Source of the DNA: Gryganskiella cystojenkinii
Lineage: Eukaryota > Mortierellomycota > Mortierellomycetes > Mortierellales > Mortierellaceae
Direction of reading: 5' to 3'
DNA: 48,570 nucleotides
NCBI GenBank assembly: GCA_015852425.1
Contig: JAAAIG010000039.1
Coordinates: forward strand, 43,767 to 92,336
Shown: positions 11,740-23,437 of the stretch, in pieces
Numbering within the stretch: position 1 is the first letter of the stretch
How the letters are laid out: every line of letters begins with the position of its first letter
Program-made: the position numbers and the translations under genes
The notes under the pieces: generated by a model
Database searches by the model: none
What the model was told of the DNA's origin: nothing
The model's input: only the letters and a program-made list of their open reading frames with translations

Positions 11740-12027
11740 AAGACATATACTCCCAGCCAACAAATATAAAAACAAAGACACAATGACACCAACAGCTGGT
11801 TTGTTTGGATAATACCATAGATAGACTAACAAAATAAAAACAAGAATGAAAAAAAAAAAAAAAATAGATCTTGCATATTCCCTGTCAACACATCACCTGT
11901 TGATATTTATATTTGTGTTCGTTTTCACTTTAATAAGATAGCCTGATCTGCCTGCCGGACTTTCAGGAGACAAGAAACAGTGCGAGAGTTGACAAGGTCA
12001 GGGTTCAAAAGTTGTAAGAATAGGCGT
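11740..12027. terminator. Convergent 3' region, IML2-like and ATG18
   Basis: The 288 bp between two converging stop codons must hold both polyadenylation regions. An A-rich segment (11829-11865, including AATAAAA and a 15-base A run) lies on the plus strand, and an AT-rich segment follows at 11900-11940. Transcripts from the two strands could overlap here. That is inference. Confidence 0.45.
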
Positions 12028-13910
12028 TCAGAACAGCGTCCGCGCACTGTCAGTATCTCGAAGAAGCCCTTCAGATCCAGGTGATCCTGCAAAGTCCTCT
12101 GTTGACTCAAGCAGGCTATATTGCTTCAGCAACACGCACGGACCGCCGTTCTCAAGATCAATGTTATATTGGTACAAGTAACCATCCGAGGTGGCGACCA
12201 TCACCTGCGGTGTCGTGCTAAAGGACGACAAGAATCGGCCGAGTTAGCCTCTCATTTTCTAACAAAAGAAGCCAACGTCGTCATGAAAAAAGGAAAAGAC
12301 ATACTTGCTCAATGCAATCACACTGTGGACACCTGCACTTGGAAGTTTCAAATAAGCGAAATCTCGAGATGGTTCAAAGATCTCCGTTACGACTCCTGGG
12401 AGGTAAGAACCGACACTTCCAGCAAGACTCTTTCCGATATGCATAGATTGACGTCGAATCACCGAGGAAACACTTGCCCGGTTGAAACCCTCGGGCATGG
12501 ACCTTTGACTGGCGCTAGTTGCACTTGACGACGAAGTGGGTGAGGACCCTCCGAGTTTGAAGATATGTACCGTGTCCGTGTCACTCGAGACACAGAGTAG
12601 AGTACTGACGAGGTTGAAGGAGAGTGAGAAGATGCGAGCCGACTGGGATCCTCTCCGAAACTGGTACAATCTCTGAGCATTGGGTATAGAGAAGATTCGT
12701 ATCACGGTGCCCTGTAAAGTTGTAAGGAAAAAAAGAGAAAGAAATGGTGACTATAGTCAATATGACGCCAAATGTGGATGTTGATATTTAGAGATTGCGG
12801 ACAAAATTAATTCGAGCATATTACCTTATCACTGGCAGTGGCAAGCATCGTTCCTTCGGCGTTGATCGAAATGTTGGAGACAGAGGTCTTGTGAGCCTGG
12901 ACAATATTGACAACTTGCAGCGTTAACGCGTTAAAGATTAAGACATCACCCGATGGTCCCCGAGATGCGTCCCTGCCATGGCTTGAGAAGGGTGAGGTCG
13001 GTGATGGTGTTGGGGACGGGTAGGCCAGATAGCAATTCTCGCTTGATGGCGACAGGGCACAAATAGCTAAGATGTAAAAAAGTTGACTGTCAGTGGCTTT
13101 TTTCAACCCCGTACAAATGCCAACTTCGAAAATATTCCCCTCAAAGGCAAAAGCTGGTGATAGTCATTACCATTTGGGTTGGGGCTGGTCTCGATGGTGT
13201 GCAGAAGTTTCATGTTGCTTATGTCGTAGACATAAATTTGATCCTCAAGCACGACAATCAATCTCTTGCGATTAAGTTTTACCGATAGGATTGAGGTTGG
13301 AAAGGTGAGTTCGCAGATGGTCGATTGACGCTACAAAGTAAAAGAGCGAATGGTGGCAAAGGTCAGTTGACAGTTCCATCTATAACAGCGAGAGAGTGAC
13401 CACATGAGTCACTCGTCGGCAAAATTGCTTGTAAAATCAACCGTGACACTGCACCTTGGTGTTGATGATTTGAAGTCTTCTCGGTGAGGATTGGGGCTGA
13501 TCTCCTGCTCCTACGACTGCCACCAGAGACGTGCAGAACAGCATCTCGACGATTCCTGTGGAACTATCCGCTATTGCCAAAGAAAGTAAAAAGAGAAAAA
13601 GAGTGTTGTTGATAAGAGAGAGAGTGTGGAACTCTGAAAACGAAAGACAACGCGTCGCCAAGCCAGGTTTCGTGCTGTACCTTTCGAGTAGCATTTTCCG
13701 AAGGGGTCGCAGTTATAGATTTTAAATCCGTTCTTTGTCCCGACGGATATGCAGCTATTAGTGATAGAGGACCAAAGAAGGGTTAGATTTCCGTTCCCAT
13801 GCCCGGTTTGAAAATGGTAAGAAGCTTGTCTGTCTGAGTGCCAAAAAAAGGGCCGACCTGAAGTCTTGGTTGAAATTGATGAACAAGAGCTCACTCCCCT
13901 TGACATTCAT
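12028..13910 (-). CDS. ATG18: Autophagy protein Atg18 (PROPPIN, WIPI family)
   Basis: Seven-bladed beta-propeller that binds PI3P and PI(3,5)P2 on autophagic, vacuolar and endosomal membranes and helps Atg2 act in autophagosome growth. Seven exons (13910-13858, 13754-13681, 13570-13455, 13330-13171, 13066-12825, 12711-12305, 12217-12028) join in phase to 413 residues. The N-terminus has [20 protein letters not shown] and [11 protein letters not shown], then [19 protein letters not shown], then [19 protein letters not shown]. The lipid-binding FRRG motif is intact in [15 protein letters not shown], preceded by [19 protein letters not shown] Ser-rich insertion follows VHIFKLGG. Yeast Atg18 shares these blocks in the same order. 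At 413 residues it is shorter than yeast Atg18 (about 500) but normal for a WIPI-like protein. The start gives the shortest leader to the conserved FINFNQ. Atg18 and its paralogue Atg21 are hard to separate from sequence alone. Confidence 0.94.
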
Positions 13911-15638
13911 TGTTGTTTCGTGTTGTGTTGTTTCCTGGCGTCCTAAATGTAGTTGTTGTCGTTGTATGTGAGTCGAGTACTCTGGGGTGAGTCTGTTCAG
14001 GTGTTTGTTTAATGAACAGAGAGATGAAAGAAAAGAATGAAGAAAAGCTCTCGTCCACATGCTTCGCTTTTGGCATTCATGCTTTGTGGTCACGTTGGTC
14101 CATGATCACATTGGGTCACGTGTATTATCTATTCGCTCTCAATTTTTGCCACCACTTTTAAGCTTGTTCACAACTTTGGCATTCAACAGAAGTGCCACCA
14201 AGACAGGACGCACTTGCACTTGTTCATGCTTTGTTTTCTGCCTCAGCAGATCAAGTCTAGGCGCACTCGACGGATCTGCTTGCCTCTTTAGTTGCCGCCT
14301 GTGGATATCGTCTGCTCTCCAAATCTTGACTCCGCTAGAGCAGTGGTGTAACGATGGCACCACCGAGTATTTGGCTCCGCAATCTCCTTCAATTATTCCT
14401 TCCATCGGATGACTGAACACCCGAAGTCCCAGGCCCCTATCTCAGAAACGACCAAGAGCAGGTTTACTGGATTGGAATACTAATGCCGATACCGATTTCC
14501 ACAAAACACAGAACACTATTATCCTCTACCGATGGCATGTGCCCAGACTAATCGATTATTGCTCAACAACAAGTTTTTTCCAATTCAACAAACAGTGTCT
14601 CTTGGCTTTGTTGGAGCTGCAGTTGATGAATGACCATAATTGTTGTACAAGTTTTTAGCAAAGCACGTGTGCATGCGCGTGTGAGTGTGGGTGTGAGAAT
14701 AGATTACAGGAACACAAGAAAAATATAACAAAAAAGAGCAAAAGTCTTCTCTGCAACATTTCTATTTCATCGATTGGCCAAACTGTTCGAATTGAACTAC
14801 GGAACCCTCCAACCCTCCAATGCGGTGAGAACCCGCTGGCATCCTATTTCCTCGTAGATTGCCAATCCTCTCCCCGCACATGGTGGTTTGCCACGTTCAT
14901 TGACAGATTTTTGGCCGAGTCGTAGATGGCACACAAAGGTGCCGCCAATGAATAATGAGCAGGGCTAGATCGCTTGTCTCCACAAAGGTCGCGGGTCTCT
15001 AGAATGTTTTGTTGCACCGTGCACGAACTTTTTATCATCCTCCACCACCTCCAACTGTACACAATTCAAGCACAAAACGCGGTAGAAATCTGACAGGCAC
15101 AGAATACACGCATAATTTGCCCCCAACGAAATGAGAAAAAATAATAGAGTTTTGGGACCGTCGGAGTCTCAGATGCCAAAAAATGTGGGAGGAATGTGGG
15201 CGAACAAGACCGAGCGAAAAAGGTGGAGGGAGAAGAACGAGAGACCAAGAGGTGAACCGTGGAGAAAGAAAAGGAGGAAGAGGACGAAACAAAAGAAAGA
15301 ACGAAAAGAAGGATGAGAAGAAGAGAAAGGAACAGCGCAAATCGAGACCATCCTGTGGAAAGCAGGAACGAAACGAGTGGTGTTAGCAACCAAAAAAAAA
15401 TAAAAAAGCACCAGCCAAGACCAGAGCACAGATCTAAGAAAAAGGTACAACTTTCTTTCTTCTTAGTGCCCCTTTTTCACTAACCTCTTTACCCCACCCG
15501 TTCGCTGTTTTCATTCTTTCTCCATCATCTCCCCCTCTCCTCCTTCTTCTGCTTGCAATTGCCCAGCAGAGCAATAAAAGCAACACCTATCTTTCCTTCA
15601 TTCTTTTATTCCTTTCATCAATTGACAATTATTGTACA
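13911..15638. promoter_or_regulatory. Divergent intergenic region, ATG18 and acyl-CoA synthetase
   Basis: These 1.73 kb separate two divergent starts, and I found no gene in them. They contain the long purine tract at about 15180-15340, followed by a pyrimidine-rich segment (15450-15620) with an AATAAAA-like element at 15573, directly upstream of the acyl-CoA synthetase ATG. That matches the CT-rich core promoters seen upstream of other genes in this window. Confidence 0.5.
15180..15340. repeat. Polypurine tract
   Basis: About 160 bases on the plus strand, very largely A and G with few interruptions, giving chance Lys/Arg/Glu-rich open frames. Such strand-asymmetric tracts can form triplexes or exclude nucleosomes. 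Function here is inference from its position 300-460 bp upstream of the acyl-CoA synthetase start. Confidence 0.65.
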
Positions 15639-18359
15639 ATGTCCGCCGACCAAATGTTCTCTGTTGTCGTCCCCAACAGTCCATCCATTCCTGGAGAAGG
15701 CAAGCCTCGTCGCAGTGTCCTCTGCCCCGAGAAACTTCTCGAGAACTACCCCTCTGTCAAGGCTGGAGCCACTGTCACAACCCTTTACGAGAACTTTCTC
15801 GAGGGTGTCCTTCGTGCTGGTAATTGTTCCTTTATTGCTTGTGTGTGCTGCTAGGTTGACATTCAGGCGTTACTTGGAGTGTGAGCTTGTGGAACCCTGA
15901 TCAGTTTTTATTCATCTCGTTACTTTTTATGACATGCACAGAGGGTGGCGATTTCCTTGGTCACCGTCCCATTGTCGACAATGTGCCCCAGGCTTACCAA
16001 TGGCAGTCCTATGCTGCTGTCAAGGAGCGCATTGCCCACTTTGGTGCCGGTCTCTCCCATGTCGGCCTTGCCCCCAACAAGAACTTTGGTATCTTTGCCA
16101 TCAACCGTCCTGAGTGGGTACGTACTTCCTCACGGAATGATAACTCCTGATCTGCGGGCTGTTATGCCGTATGAAAATGAAAAAAAGAAGTCTGACAAAA
16201 CCATGCTATCCTTCCTTATAGACAATGAGTGAGTTGTCTGGATACATGTACAACTACACCTCTGTTCCCCTCTACGACACTCTCGGAGTGAGCGCCATTG
16301 AATTTATCGTCAACCAGACCGAGATGGAGATTATCATTGCCTCTGCTGACAAGGCCTCCATCATCCTCAACATGAAGTCAACTCTTCCCACAGTCAAGAC
16401 TGTCGTCGTGATGGGCGAGATTGACGCCGCCCTCGCTACCGAGGCCAAGGAATTGAACGTCAAGATTGTCTCCTGGACGGATGTTGAGCGTAACGGTCGT
16501 GAGAACCCAATTCAAGCTGCCCACCCCAACGCCGAAGATGTCGCCACCATCTGCTATACATCTGGCACCACCGGAACGCCAAAGTAAGTTCAATCGAGAT
16601 CAATTTTTCTATGGGGTTATCGTGATACGTCAATGTATGAAATTAGTCTGCGACATACGTCGGGAATTGTCGATCGGCGATCGGACAGCAAAAAGAGAGA
16701 GAGAGAGAAAAAAAAGAGGCGGATTCCTGGAACCAGGGCAATCCATACTTCATTTTGCTGAATTGTGGACCATGAACAACACTCCCACGCTGGATGTTAT
16801 TGTGGTGATGTGAAATATATACAAACAAGGCGACACCACTGTTCCTGAAACTAACCGTACTATTGCTTTATTCCTATAGGGGCGTCATCTTAACCCATAA
16901 GAACTTTATCTCCACAATCGCATCCTTCCACACAATGGCCAAACACGGAAAGTTCTTCATCCCCTCCGCCGCCGACACTCACGTTTCTTACCTGCCCTTG
17001 GCTCACGTCTTTGAGCGTCTTTGCCAGGCCGTTATGATTGCGGGAGCTGCTCGTGTTGGATACTACCAGGGCGACACCTTGAAGCTTCTCGACGATGTTG
17101 CTGTTTTGCAACCGACGATCTTTGCCTCGGTCCCCCGTCTCTTCAACCGTATCTATGACAAGGTCTTGGCCGGTGTCAAGGCTAAAGGTGGTGTCGCTGC
17201 CTTCCTCTTCAACCACGCTTATGCTGCCAAGAAGGCGAATTTGAAGCGCGGCATCATCACGCACGGAATCTGGGATCGCTTGGTCTTTGGTGCTATCCGT
17301 GCTCGATTGGGAGGCAAAGTGAAGAACATTGTCTCTGGATCGGCCCCTATCTCGCCCGATGTCATGGATTTCCTCCGTATCTGCTTCAGTGCTGATGTCT
17401 ATGAAGGATACGGTCAGACCGAACAAGCCGCCGGTTTGAGTATGTCGTACCGTGGTGATTTGACCCCTGGTCAGGTTGGACCTCCTCAGCTCTGCACAGA
17501 GGTCAAGCTCAGGGATATCCCTTCCATGAACTACACCAGCGAGGATAAGCCTTTCCCCCGCGGAGAGATCATGCTCCGTGGAAACTCTGTCTTCAAGGGA
17601 TACTACAAGTCCCCTCAGCAGACTGCCGAAACCCTTGATGCTGATGGTTGGGCTGCGTATGTTGTTGACATTTGCTTTCACGTTTTTTTTTGGTTTGTAT
17701 CAGACTTGATGCTTTAGTAACATTGAAGTAACGAACTCCTTTTATTCTTATGCGATAAAAAATGTTAGCACCGGAGATGTCGGACAGTGGGACGCTCAAG
17801 GAAGAATCGTCATTATCGACCGTGTCAAGAATATCTTCAAGTTGGCCCAGGGAGAGTACATTGCCCCCGAAAAGATCGAGGCCATTTTGGCCAAGCACTA
17901 CCTGGTCGCTCAGGTCTTTGTCTATGGACACTCTCTCCAAGCCATGTTGGTTGGTGTCGTGGTCCCCGATCCCGAGACTCTTGTTGTCTGGGCCAAGGAT
18001 AACGACCTCGGCGGTAAGACCTATGAAGAGCTTTGCGCTCACCCCAAGGTTCGCACTGCTCTCCAGAAGGAGTTGACTGTTTTCGGAAAGGAGTCTGATC
18101 TCAAGGGTTTTGAGATCTTGAAAAACATCCATGTCACTCCCGAGCAGTTCACGATTGAAAACGATCTCTTGGTAAGATAAAACGTACAACGCGCTGCATT
18201 TGAAGGAGCCGCATTTTCAATTGTGGCCACAACAAGAGACTGACCCAATATTCCACTTTTTATCCAATGTTTTAGACCCCTACGTTTAAGCTCAAGCGTC
18301 ATGCTGCTAAGGAAAAGTATAACCACGAAATTGAGCGCATGTATGATGAGATTAACTAA
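15639..18359 (+). CDS. Long-chain fatty acid-CoA ligase (FAA1/ACSL type)
   Basis: Activates long-chain fatty acids to acyl-CoA with ATP, feeding lipid synthesis and beta-oxidation; family members sit on ER, lipid droplets or peroxisomes. Six exons (15639-15819, 15942-16117, 16222-16583, 16880-17656, 17769-18171, 18276-18359) join in phase to 660 residues, near the family norm. The ATP/AMP P-loop YTSGTTGTPKG (about 231-241) is split across intron 3. YLPLAHVFER (277-286), GYGQTEQAAG and the motif DGWAATGDVG (495-504, with the ribose-binding Asp 502) follow, then DRVKNIFKLAQGEYIAPEKIE-type linker residues at 516-536. The product ends ERMYDEIN with no obvious peroxisomal PTS1 tripeptide. The start precedes SVVVPNSPSIPGEGKPRRS, typical of the fungal N-terminus. 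Introns are about 104-122 bp except intron 3 (296 bp), which holds a GA run. Which FAA paralogue it corresponds to cannot be told. Confidence 0.95.
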
Positions 18360-19694
18360 AGGAACTAGCAGACACGATACCCACCATCCTTCACCAACTC
18401 ACTCATCCAACCCACCGAACTATACATATGCATCAAATTGTCCATATAACCAGTGACACATCCCTTTGAATAAATAATAAAACGCGAACCTGAGTTTCTT
18501 CAAGATCTTGCGACCGTTACAAAACAAAGTTGGAGCGGATTGCGGCGGCGCATAATTTCATCCGCATCTTTACTTTATCAGCTTACTGAAAGGGTCGCAC
18601 TACCCAAAAACCCTCAAAAATGCAAGTATGACGCCTCTTTCAGGTCGTCAAACGTCGACCACAAATAGCGTTGATCCCTGGCCACTTAGCATTTTTTAAT
18701 ATTTAGCGATGTTTGTCTGATGGAACCTGTTTCTCTCCCTCTTTTTTTTAACCTCTGCATCACAGCCTCCGCTCCGAGCGCAACTCGCCTGACTATGGTA
18801 CAAAAGGTACAGGACGTCGGGCATTCGTCTTTGCCGTTGTCATCCTGGGATGAAAAAGGAAGTAAAGTGCACCAGCGATTTTTAAAGAGAGCACAAAGTG
18901 CTGGACTGTCCTTGACCATTGCGACGAAACCCATAACGACTTTGTGTTCACTTATTTTGTAGAACCGAAGACAGAAGAAAGAGAAATCTTTATCCACCAA
19001 ACCGATACACTTGTGTCTAAGAGATTGATCGATTTTTTATGGTAGATACAGTGGTGGCAATCGAAATATTTTCGTTGAAAATTGTCTCTAAACATGGTTT
19101 CATTCGCACTCGTCTTGAGGCAAGGCGAAAAAAATCGATAAACTCATAGCAACAGGTTCCTGATGTAGGAGATGAAAACCTCCAGAGACTACTATAAGTT
19201 GTTTCTCAGACTCTATTCCCTTTTTTTCTGAACTCGGGAATGATCCGCTAGATCAAGGTTTTGACAAAGACAAAAGATTCGAAAAAAGTTTAAACAAGGA
19301 TCTAGTGCAGTAAAAAAATAAAATAAAAATGAAGTAGGCAATCGCCTCACGTTTCATGAATTTGTGGTATTAACGCACGACATTCTCAGTAACAAATGGA
19401 CTTTACGAATGAGTGTTAACTTGAACCAAAAAAAAAAACAAAAGTTGGATACTTCTAGTCAACAGGAGAAATCGATGCATCAACTTTCGTGAAATTGCTA
19501 CACGCGCGCCTCTGTCGCGTTTTTTTAATTTTTCGGGCGATGCCCCAACTGATTCCTCTTTCCATTTTCAATTCCATTTCCAAATTCGATTTAGCAATCG
19601 TTCACTCTCCTTTTACACATTTCATTCGTCATTCTCTACTACTACACAGACACACACGCACACACACACACACACTCTCTCTGTCCTTCCACAA
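18360..19694. promoter_or_regulatory. Intergenic region before BUD6
   Basis: 1.3 kb with no supported gene. The left part is the acyl-CoA synthetase 3' UTR, with AATAAATAATAAAA at about 18468. The right part (19550-19690) is the CT-rich BUD6 promoter or leader with a CA microsatellite. Several T and A runs lie between. One 80-104-codon frame at about 18690-19000 on either strand has no family resemblance that I know. Confidence 0.5.
19644..19684. repeat. CA/CT microsatellite in the BUD6 leader
   Basis: Alternating CA units with two interruptions run into a short CT repeat ending 11 bases before the BUD6 ATG. Length polymorphism is likely, and it may lie in the 5' UTR. Confidence 0.7.
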
Positions 19695-22600
19695 ATGGAG
19701 TACACTGACCACAGCAATGTCCATCACAGCAGTAGTCAGTCAGGGACCAGCTCCCGCAGACGAAAGACCGACGCCGTAGGTTCCTTGTCCTTATCCACGA
19801 CAAGGTTTAGTCCAGCTCTTATGCACTGTTTTACAATCCAGACTAACACTACAAATGCGAATGGAGCAGCATTGTACAAGAATAACGACATTCATTTAAT
19901 GAGCGAAATTTGAATATAACGAATCGTCCTAATGCAGCTTTTCTCATTGCTTGACCATAGTCGAACCCAATTGAGGCTACAGTAACAAAACTGTTGGTTG
20001 CTACCAAACAGTTGTTGGAGAGTCTCACGCTCTGGTCCCAGAAAAAGATGACAGAGGAGCAAGTCTCTGATATCTTTGTCCAGCTTGCGACCCAGTTCAA
20101 CCTCGCCTGTCAGTCCTTCCACGACGTCGGTATTGAGACGAGGTATGACCAAACGAACGATAGCATTTCTGTAAGCACAGCCCGTGCGTTTCAATTTTTT
20201 TTTTTTTGTTTCCTGACATCTGCCTTTTTTCCCCACATGACAAAACAATAGGGAACTTGCGCACATCCCTGATGACCTTCGAGGATGTTTAGAGACTGCC
20301 TTAGGAGAGGAACCTTCACCTCACTCTCTCGACCAGTACCTGCCCAAAATCAAAGAAATCATCATCAACCTCCTGCAAGGACTGCGGCTGAAGCAAAATA
20401 TCTTTCGAGAACAAAACGAGACCAAACATGCACGAGTTCCACACGCAGGGACCTCCTCCTCTTCGAGTCGGTCCAAGAGCAGTGGCAGTAACTATCGACA
20501 ACCAAGCATTGTGCCATCCTCTGTTCAATCGCCAGATGTCGACTCCAGCCGCGGAACCCCCGGAACCAGCGCAACAACGGTTCCGCACAGGAGTCAATCC
20601 CTTTCTACAGGCGCGCCAGCAGCGAACGCACCCACGTTTTCGATCTCGTCCCCAGACGATATCGGTCATGCTCAAACTCTAGCCTCTCTTCGAAAGAGCG
20701 ATGCCATCACCCGACGTGCCTCTTCGAGAAGACACTCTCAACGGTTCTCGACACTCTTGGAACAAAACGCACCGCCTCCTGTCCCCCGTCGACAAGCTCA
20801 GTATGGACTCGATTCAGGGATGCTGTTCATGTACCCAGGCGGAGCATCGGGAGGAGCAGGAGGTTATACCAGCTCACAGGGATCCACTCCTATCACCAGT
20901 CCCATCTCGATGATGTCCTACGGAGGTCAGTTCGCACCAATGCCCACCAGTCCGTCACTGTCGTCTGCAAGTCTGCGCAACAAGTCTATGGAGAGCCTTC
21001 CGCAACCAGCGTCGGTACAGATGACAAACCCACCTCCACCCCCTCAGTCTCAAACGCCAAACATCTTGTACAGCGGTCCGATCGGATCACCGCAGCTGGG
21101 CACATCATCAATGATGCAACATGCGACGACTTTGGCTGCTCCGCAGCTAGAATTAGGCATGACACCCCAACCATCTCCCATGACGGTCGGCTCCGCGGAG
21201 ACGATGAGCAGTTTGGCACCGAATACCACTCTGAGCCAGACTGGGACCACGAGCTCGCTCTCGATCCCTTCATCGGACATGACCGGTAACCCTCATATTT
21301 CCATGCTGCCTTTTTTTGTTGTTATCCTCTTGGGTTCGTTTGTCATCCACTAACATATCATTTTGTCTAATTGCGTATATGAATATAACCAGCGCCCGAG
21401 CATGCAGATACAAGTCTGACACTGTTCCTGCAAGTGGGAAAAAGCGTGAAAAAGACAAAATTCGAAGGGGAATTAACACATTCAGGACTTCGGATGATTT
21501 TTATGGAAAAGTTTCAATACAACCCTGGACAAGAAGATTTCCCAACCATTTACGTCAAGGACCCTCAGACTAACATCCATTATGAGCTTGAATCCCTTGC
21601 GGATGTGAAACAAAATGCGTTCTTGTCCCTGAACGTTGACGGTACGAAATATCATCACGATCGTTAAGAAAATGCAAAAGTATGGTACGCAATATTGCGA
21701 GGTTTCTCATCACGCCTGCTCCAAATCCTTAGACCTGGAAAACATTCAGCGCAAGATGGATCAGGGGTTCGCGACCCTGACCAAGGAATTGAGCGATATC
21801 AAGAAGGCTCAGGAGTTGGCCGAGTCCAACCGTCAAAAAGCTGCCGCTGCCGCTGCAGCCGCTGTCGCCAACAGTCCACCTGAGCGCAAGATCGCCAGTA
21901 TGGAGGGAACGGGAACCCAAGCGTTACGCTCGGTCGTGAACAAGGTCATGGCTCATTCCAAGACCACCTCTTCCGCTTCCTTGATCTCCACAGCTGCCGC
22001 AGCAGCGGACGGCAAGATCTCGGCCGCAGAACTCAAACCTCAATACGAGGAGGTCCTATCCTTGCGCCGCGATTTGGGTGTGGTCCGACAGTTGTACACG
22101 GAACTTCAGACAGATACCAAGACTGCACTGGGATCTCTGGCTGGCTATACTTCTCAGATCCGTAAACAAGCCCTGGAGGGACCTGTGTCCTCGAGAACTT
22201 TTATCGAATCGGGCAAGGTCAAGCTAGATCAGAAATCCGAAGGTCTCACGAACCGAATCGAGGATCTTCAAGATGTGGTCGAGGACATGAAACTGAATGT
22301 GACGCAGCGTCGCGGTCGACCCAGTGATCATTCGATTGCTTTTGCAGACAAGCAATGTGAGGAACTCGGCAATGAGATCGAGGAGCTCTCGGATTTCATC
22401 CAGACGATTCGACCCGCTTGGAAAAAGACTTGGGAGGTAGAGTTGCAGACGATCGTCAAGGAACAAATGTTCCTCAAGGAGCAAGAAGCCTTGCTCGAGG
22501 ACCTCAAGGAGGATCGAGCCTCGTTACTACAGACTCTAGCGAACCTCAAGAAATTGCTGGAGCTCCAAGTCAAGAATGGAGGACTCTTGGGTGGACGATC

Positions 22601-22973
22601 CCGCGAATTTGTCTTTTCCCCATCCTCAGCGTCGTTCGATGAGGGTGATCTCGAGGGGTTGAAGAGCTCGGTCTTGGAAGAGGTCAAAATGATTGCACCA
22701 GATTCGGATCGACGACTGAGAGCTATGGCTCAGATGGAGAAGCTTCGTCACATCGAGTTGTCGAACCGGATCGATGAATTCGAGGAAGAGTTGACCACGT
22801 TTGTTGGCTCGAGCAAGTTGAGAAAGACTGGCGGTGCCTTGGAAGTCGAACGACAGAGACAACAGCGGGACTCGGAGCATTTGAAGGCCATGTTTGCGAG
22901 CAAGATCAAAGCCGCTGAGGCGAATGCGGCAGCAACGGCAGTTCACGAGCATGGAGGCGACCAGGCAATCTAA
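19695..22973 (+). CDS. BUD6: Bud6/Aip3 actin-interacting polarity protein
   Basis: Bud6 binds actin monomers and formins to promote actin-cable nucleation at sites of polarised growth. Five exons (19695-19775, 19961-20142, 20252-21285, 21393-21641, 21733-22973) join in phase to 928 residues. The N-terminal domain has IEATVTKLLVATKQLLESL and DIFVQLATQFNLACQSF, as in fungal Bud6. Exon 3 is a long Ser/Pro/Thr/Gln-rich disordered region. The AIP3 domain starts near residue 438 (DTSLTLFLQVGKSVKKTKFE, PTIYVKDPQ) and runs through coiled-coil and helical sequence: KPQYEEVLSLRRDLGVVRQLY, RIEDLQDVVEDMKL and FADKQCEELGNEIEEL. The C-terminus is helical. Acceptor 19960 for exon 2 was chosen because it alone keeps phase and supplies the conserved SNPIEA lead-in; acceptors at 19975 and 19982 compete. 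Actin- and formin-binding are known of the family, not read from residues here. Confidence 0.93.
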
Positions 22974-23227
22974 CTGGATTGACGATTTTCGTGCCACAAT
23001 AACAGTTAATAGTGAAAAAAAGAAGCAGAGGAGCAAATATAAAGAGTTCCATATACCCACCTATTACCGAGTTCCAAGTCGGGATCCTTCTTCACATCTT
23101 GAGCCCACTTGGCCTCCGTCCACCGATGCGAGGCGAGGCGAACCGTGACGGCCTTTTTTCCCTTCTCTCCTCGGCTCGTCTAAAATCGGGGAAGCCATTC
23201 ATATTTTAATGCGCTTTTCCGTTTTCG

Positions 23228-23264
23228 TTTTTCTTTCTTTCTTTCTTTCTTTTTTTTTTTTTTT
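23228..23264. repeat. TTTC tandem repeat plus T run
   Basis: TTTC units followed by about 15 consecutive T bases and then TCTTCCCC, ending directly at the N gap. The repeat probably caused the assembly break. Confidence 0.8.
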
Positions 23265-23271
23265 CTTCCCC

Positions 23272-23280
23272 NNNNNNNNN
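23272..23280. other. Assembly gap (9 N)
   Basis: Nine undetermined bases. The true length is unknown. It lies upstream of the HSDL2-like gene and breaks no coding region that I recognise. Confidence 0.98.
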
Positions 23281-23437
23281 CGCATCCCCTCCGAAAAGAC
23301 CATCCTTACATTAAGTCTCGGTTCTTTATCGTGTTTTGAACCTCACCTTTCAAGAAAGCACAGGAAGAACAAAAAAAAATCTTCGACCTGGATCACAAAC
23401 CACAAACCTCCATCGACAGAACTATCTACCAGGAACC

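Larger units (their letters stand above)
22974..23437. promoter_or_regulatory. Intergenic region with TTTC repeat and assembly gap
   Basis: 464 bp between the BUD6 stop and the HSDL2-like start. It contains a TTTC repeat running into a T run (23228-23264) and a 9-base N gap. The sequence after the gap is a typical CT-rich promoter. No gene seen. Confidence 0.5.

Noticed and set aside
15131..15483. Lys/Arg/Glu-rich plus-strand frames and their Phe/Leu-rich antisense
   Set aside because: Produced by the polypurine tract, with no start context or conserved motif.
16890..17681. 263-codon minus-strand open frame
   Set aside because: Antisense shadow of the large acyl-CoA synthetase exon. Its residues mirror the codon bias of the sense strand.
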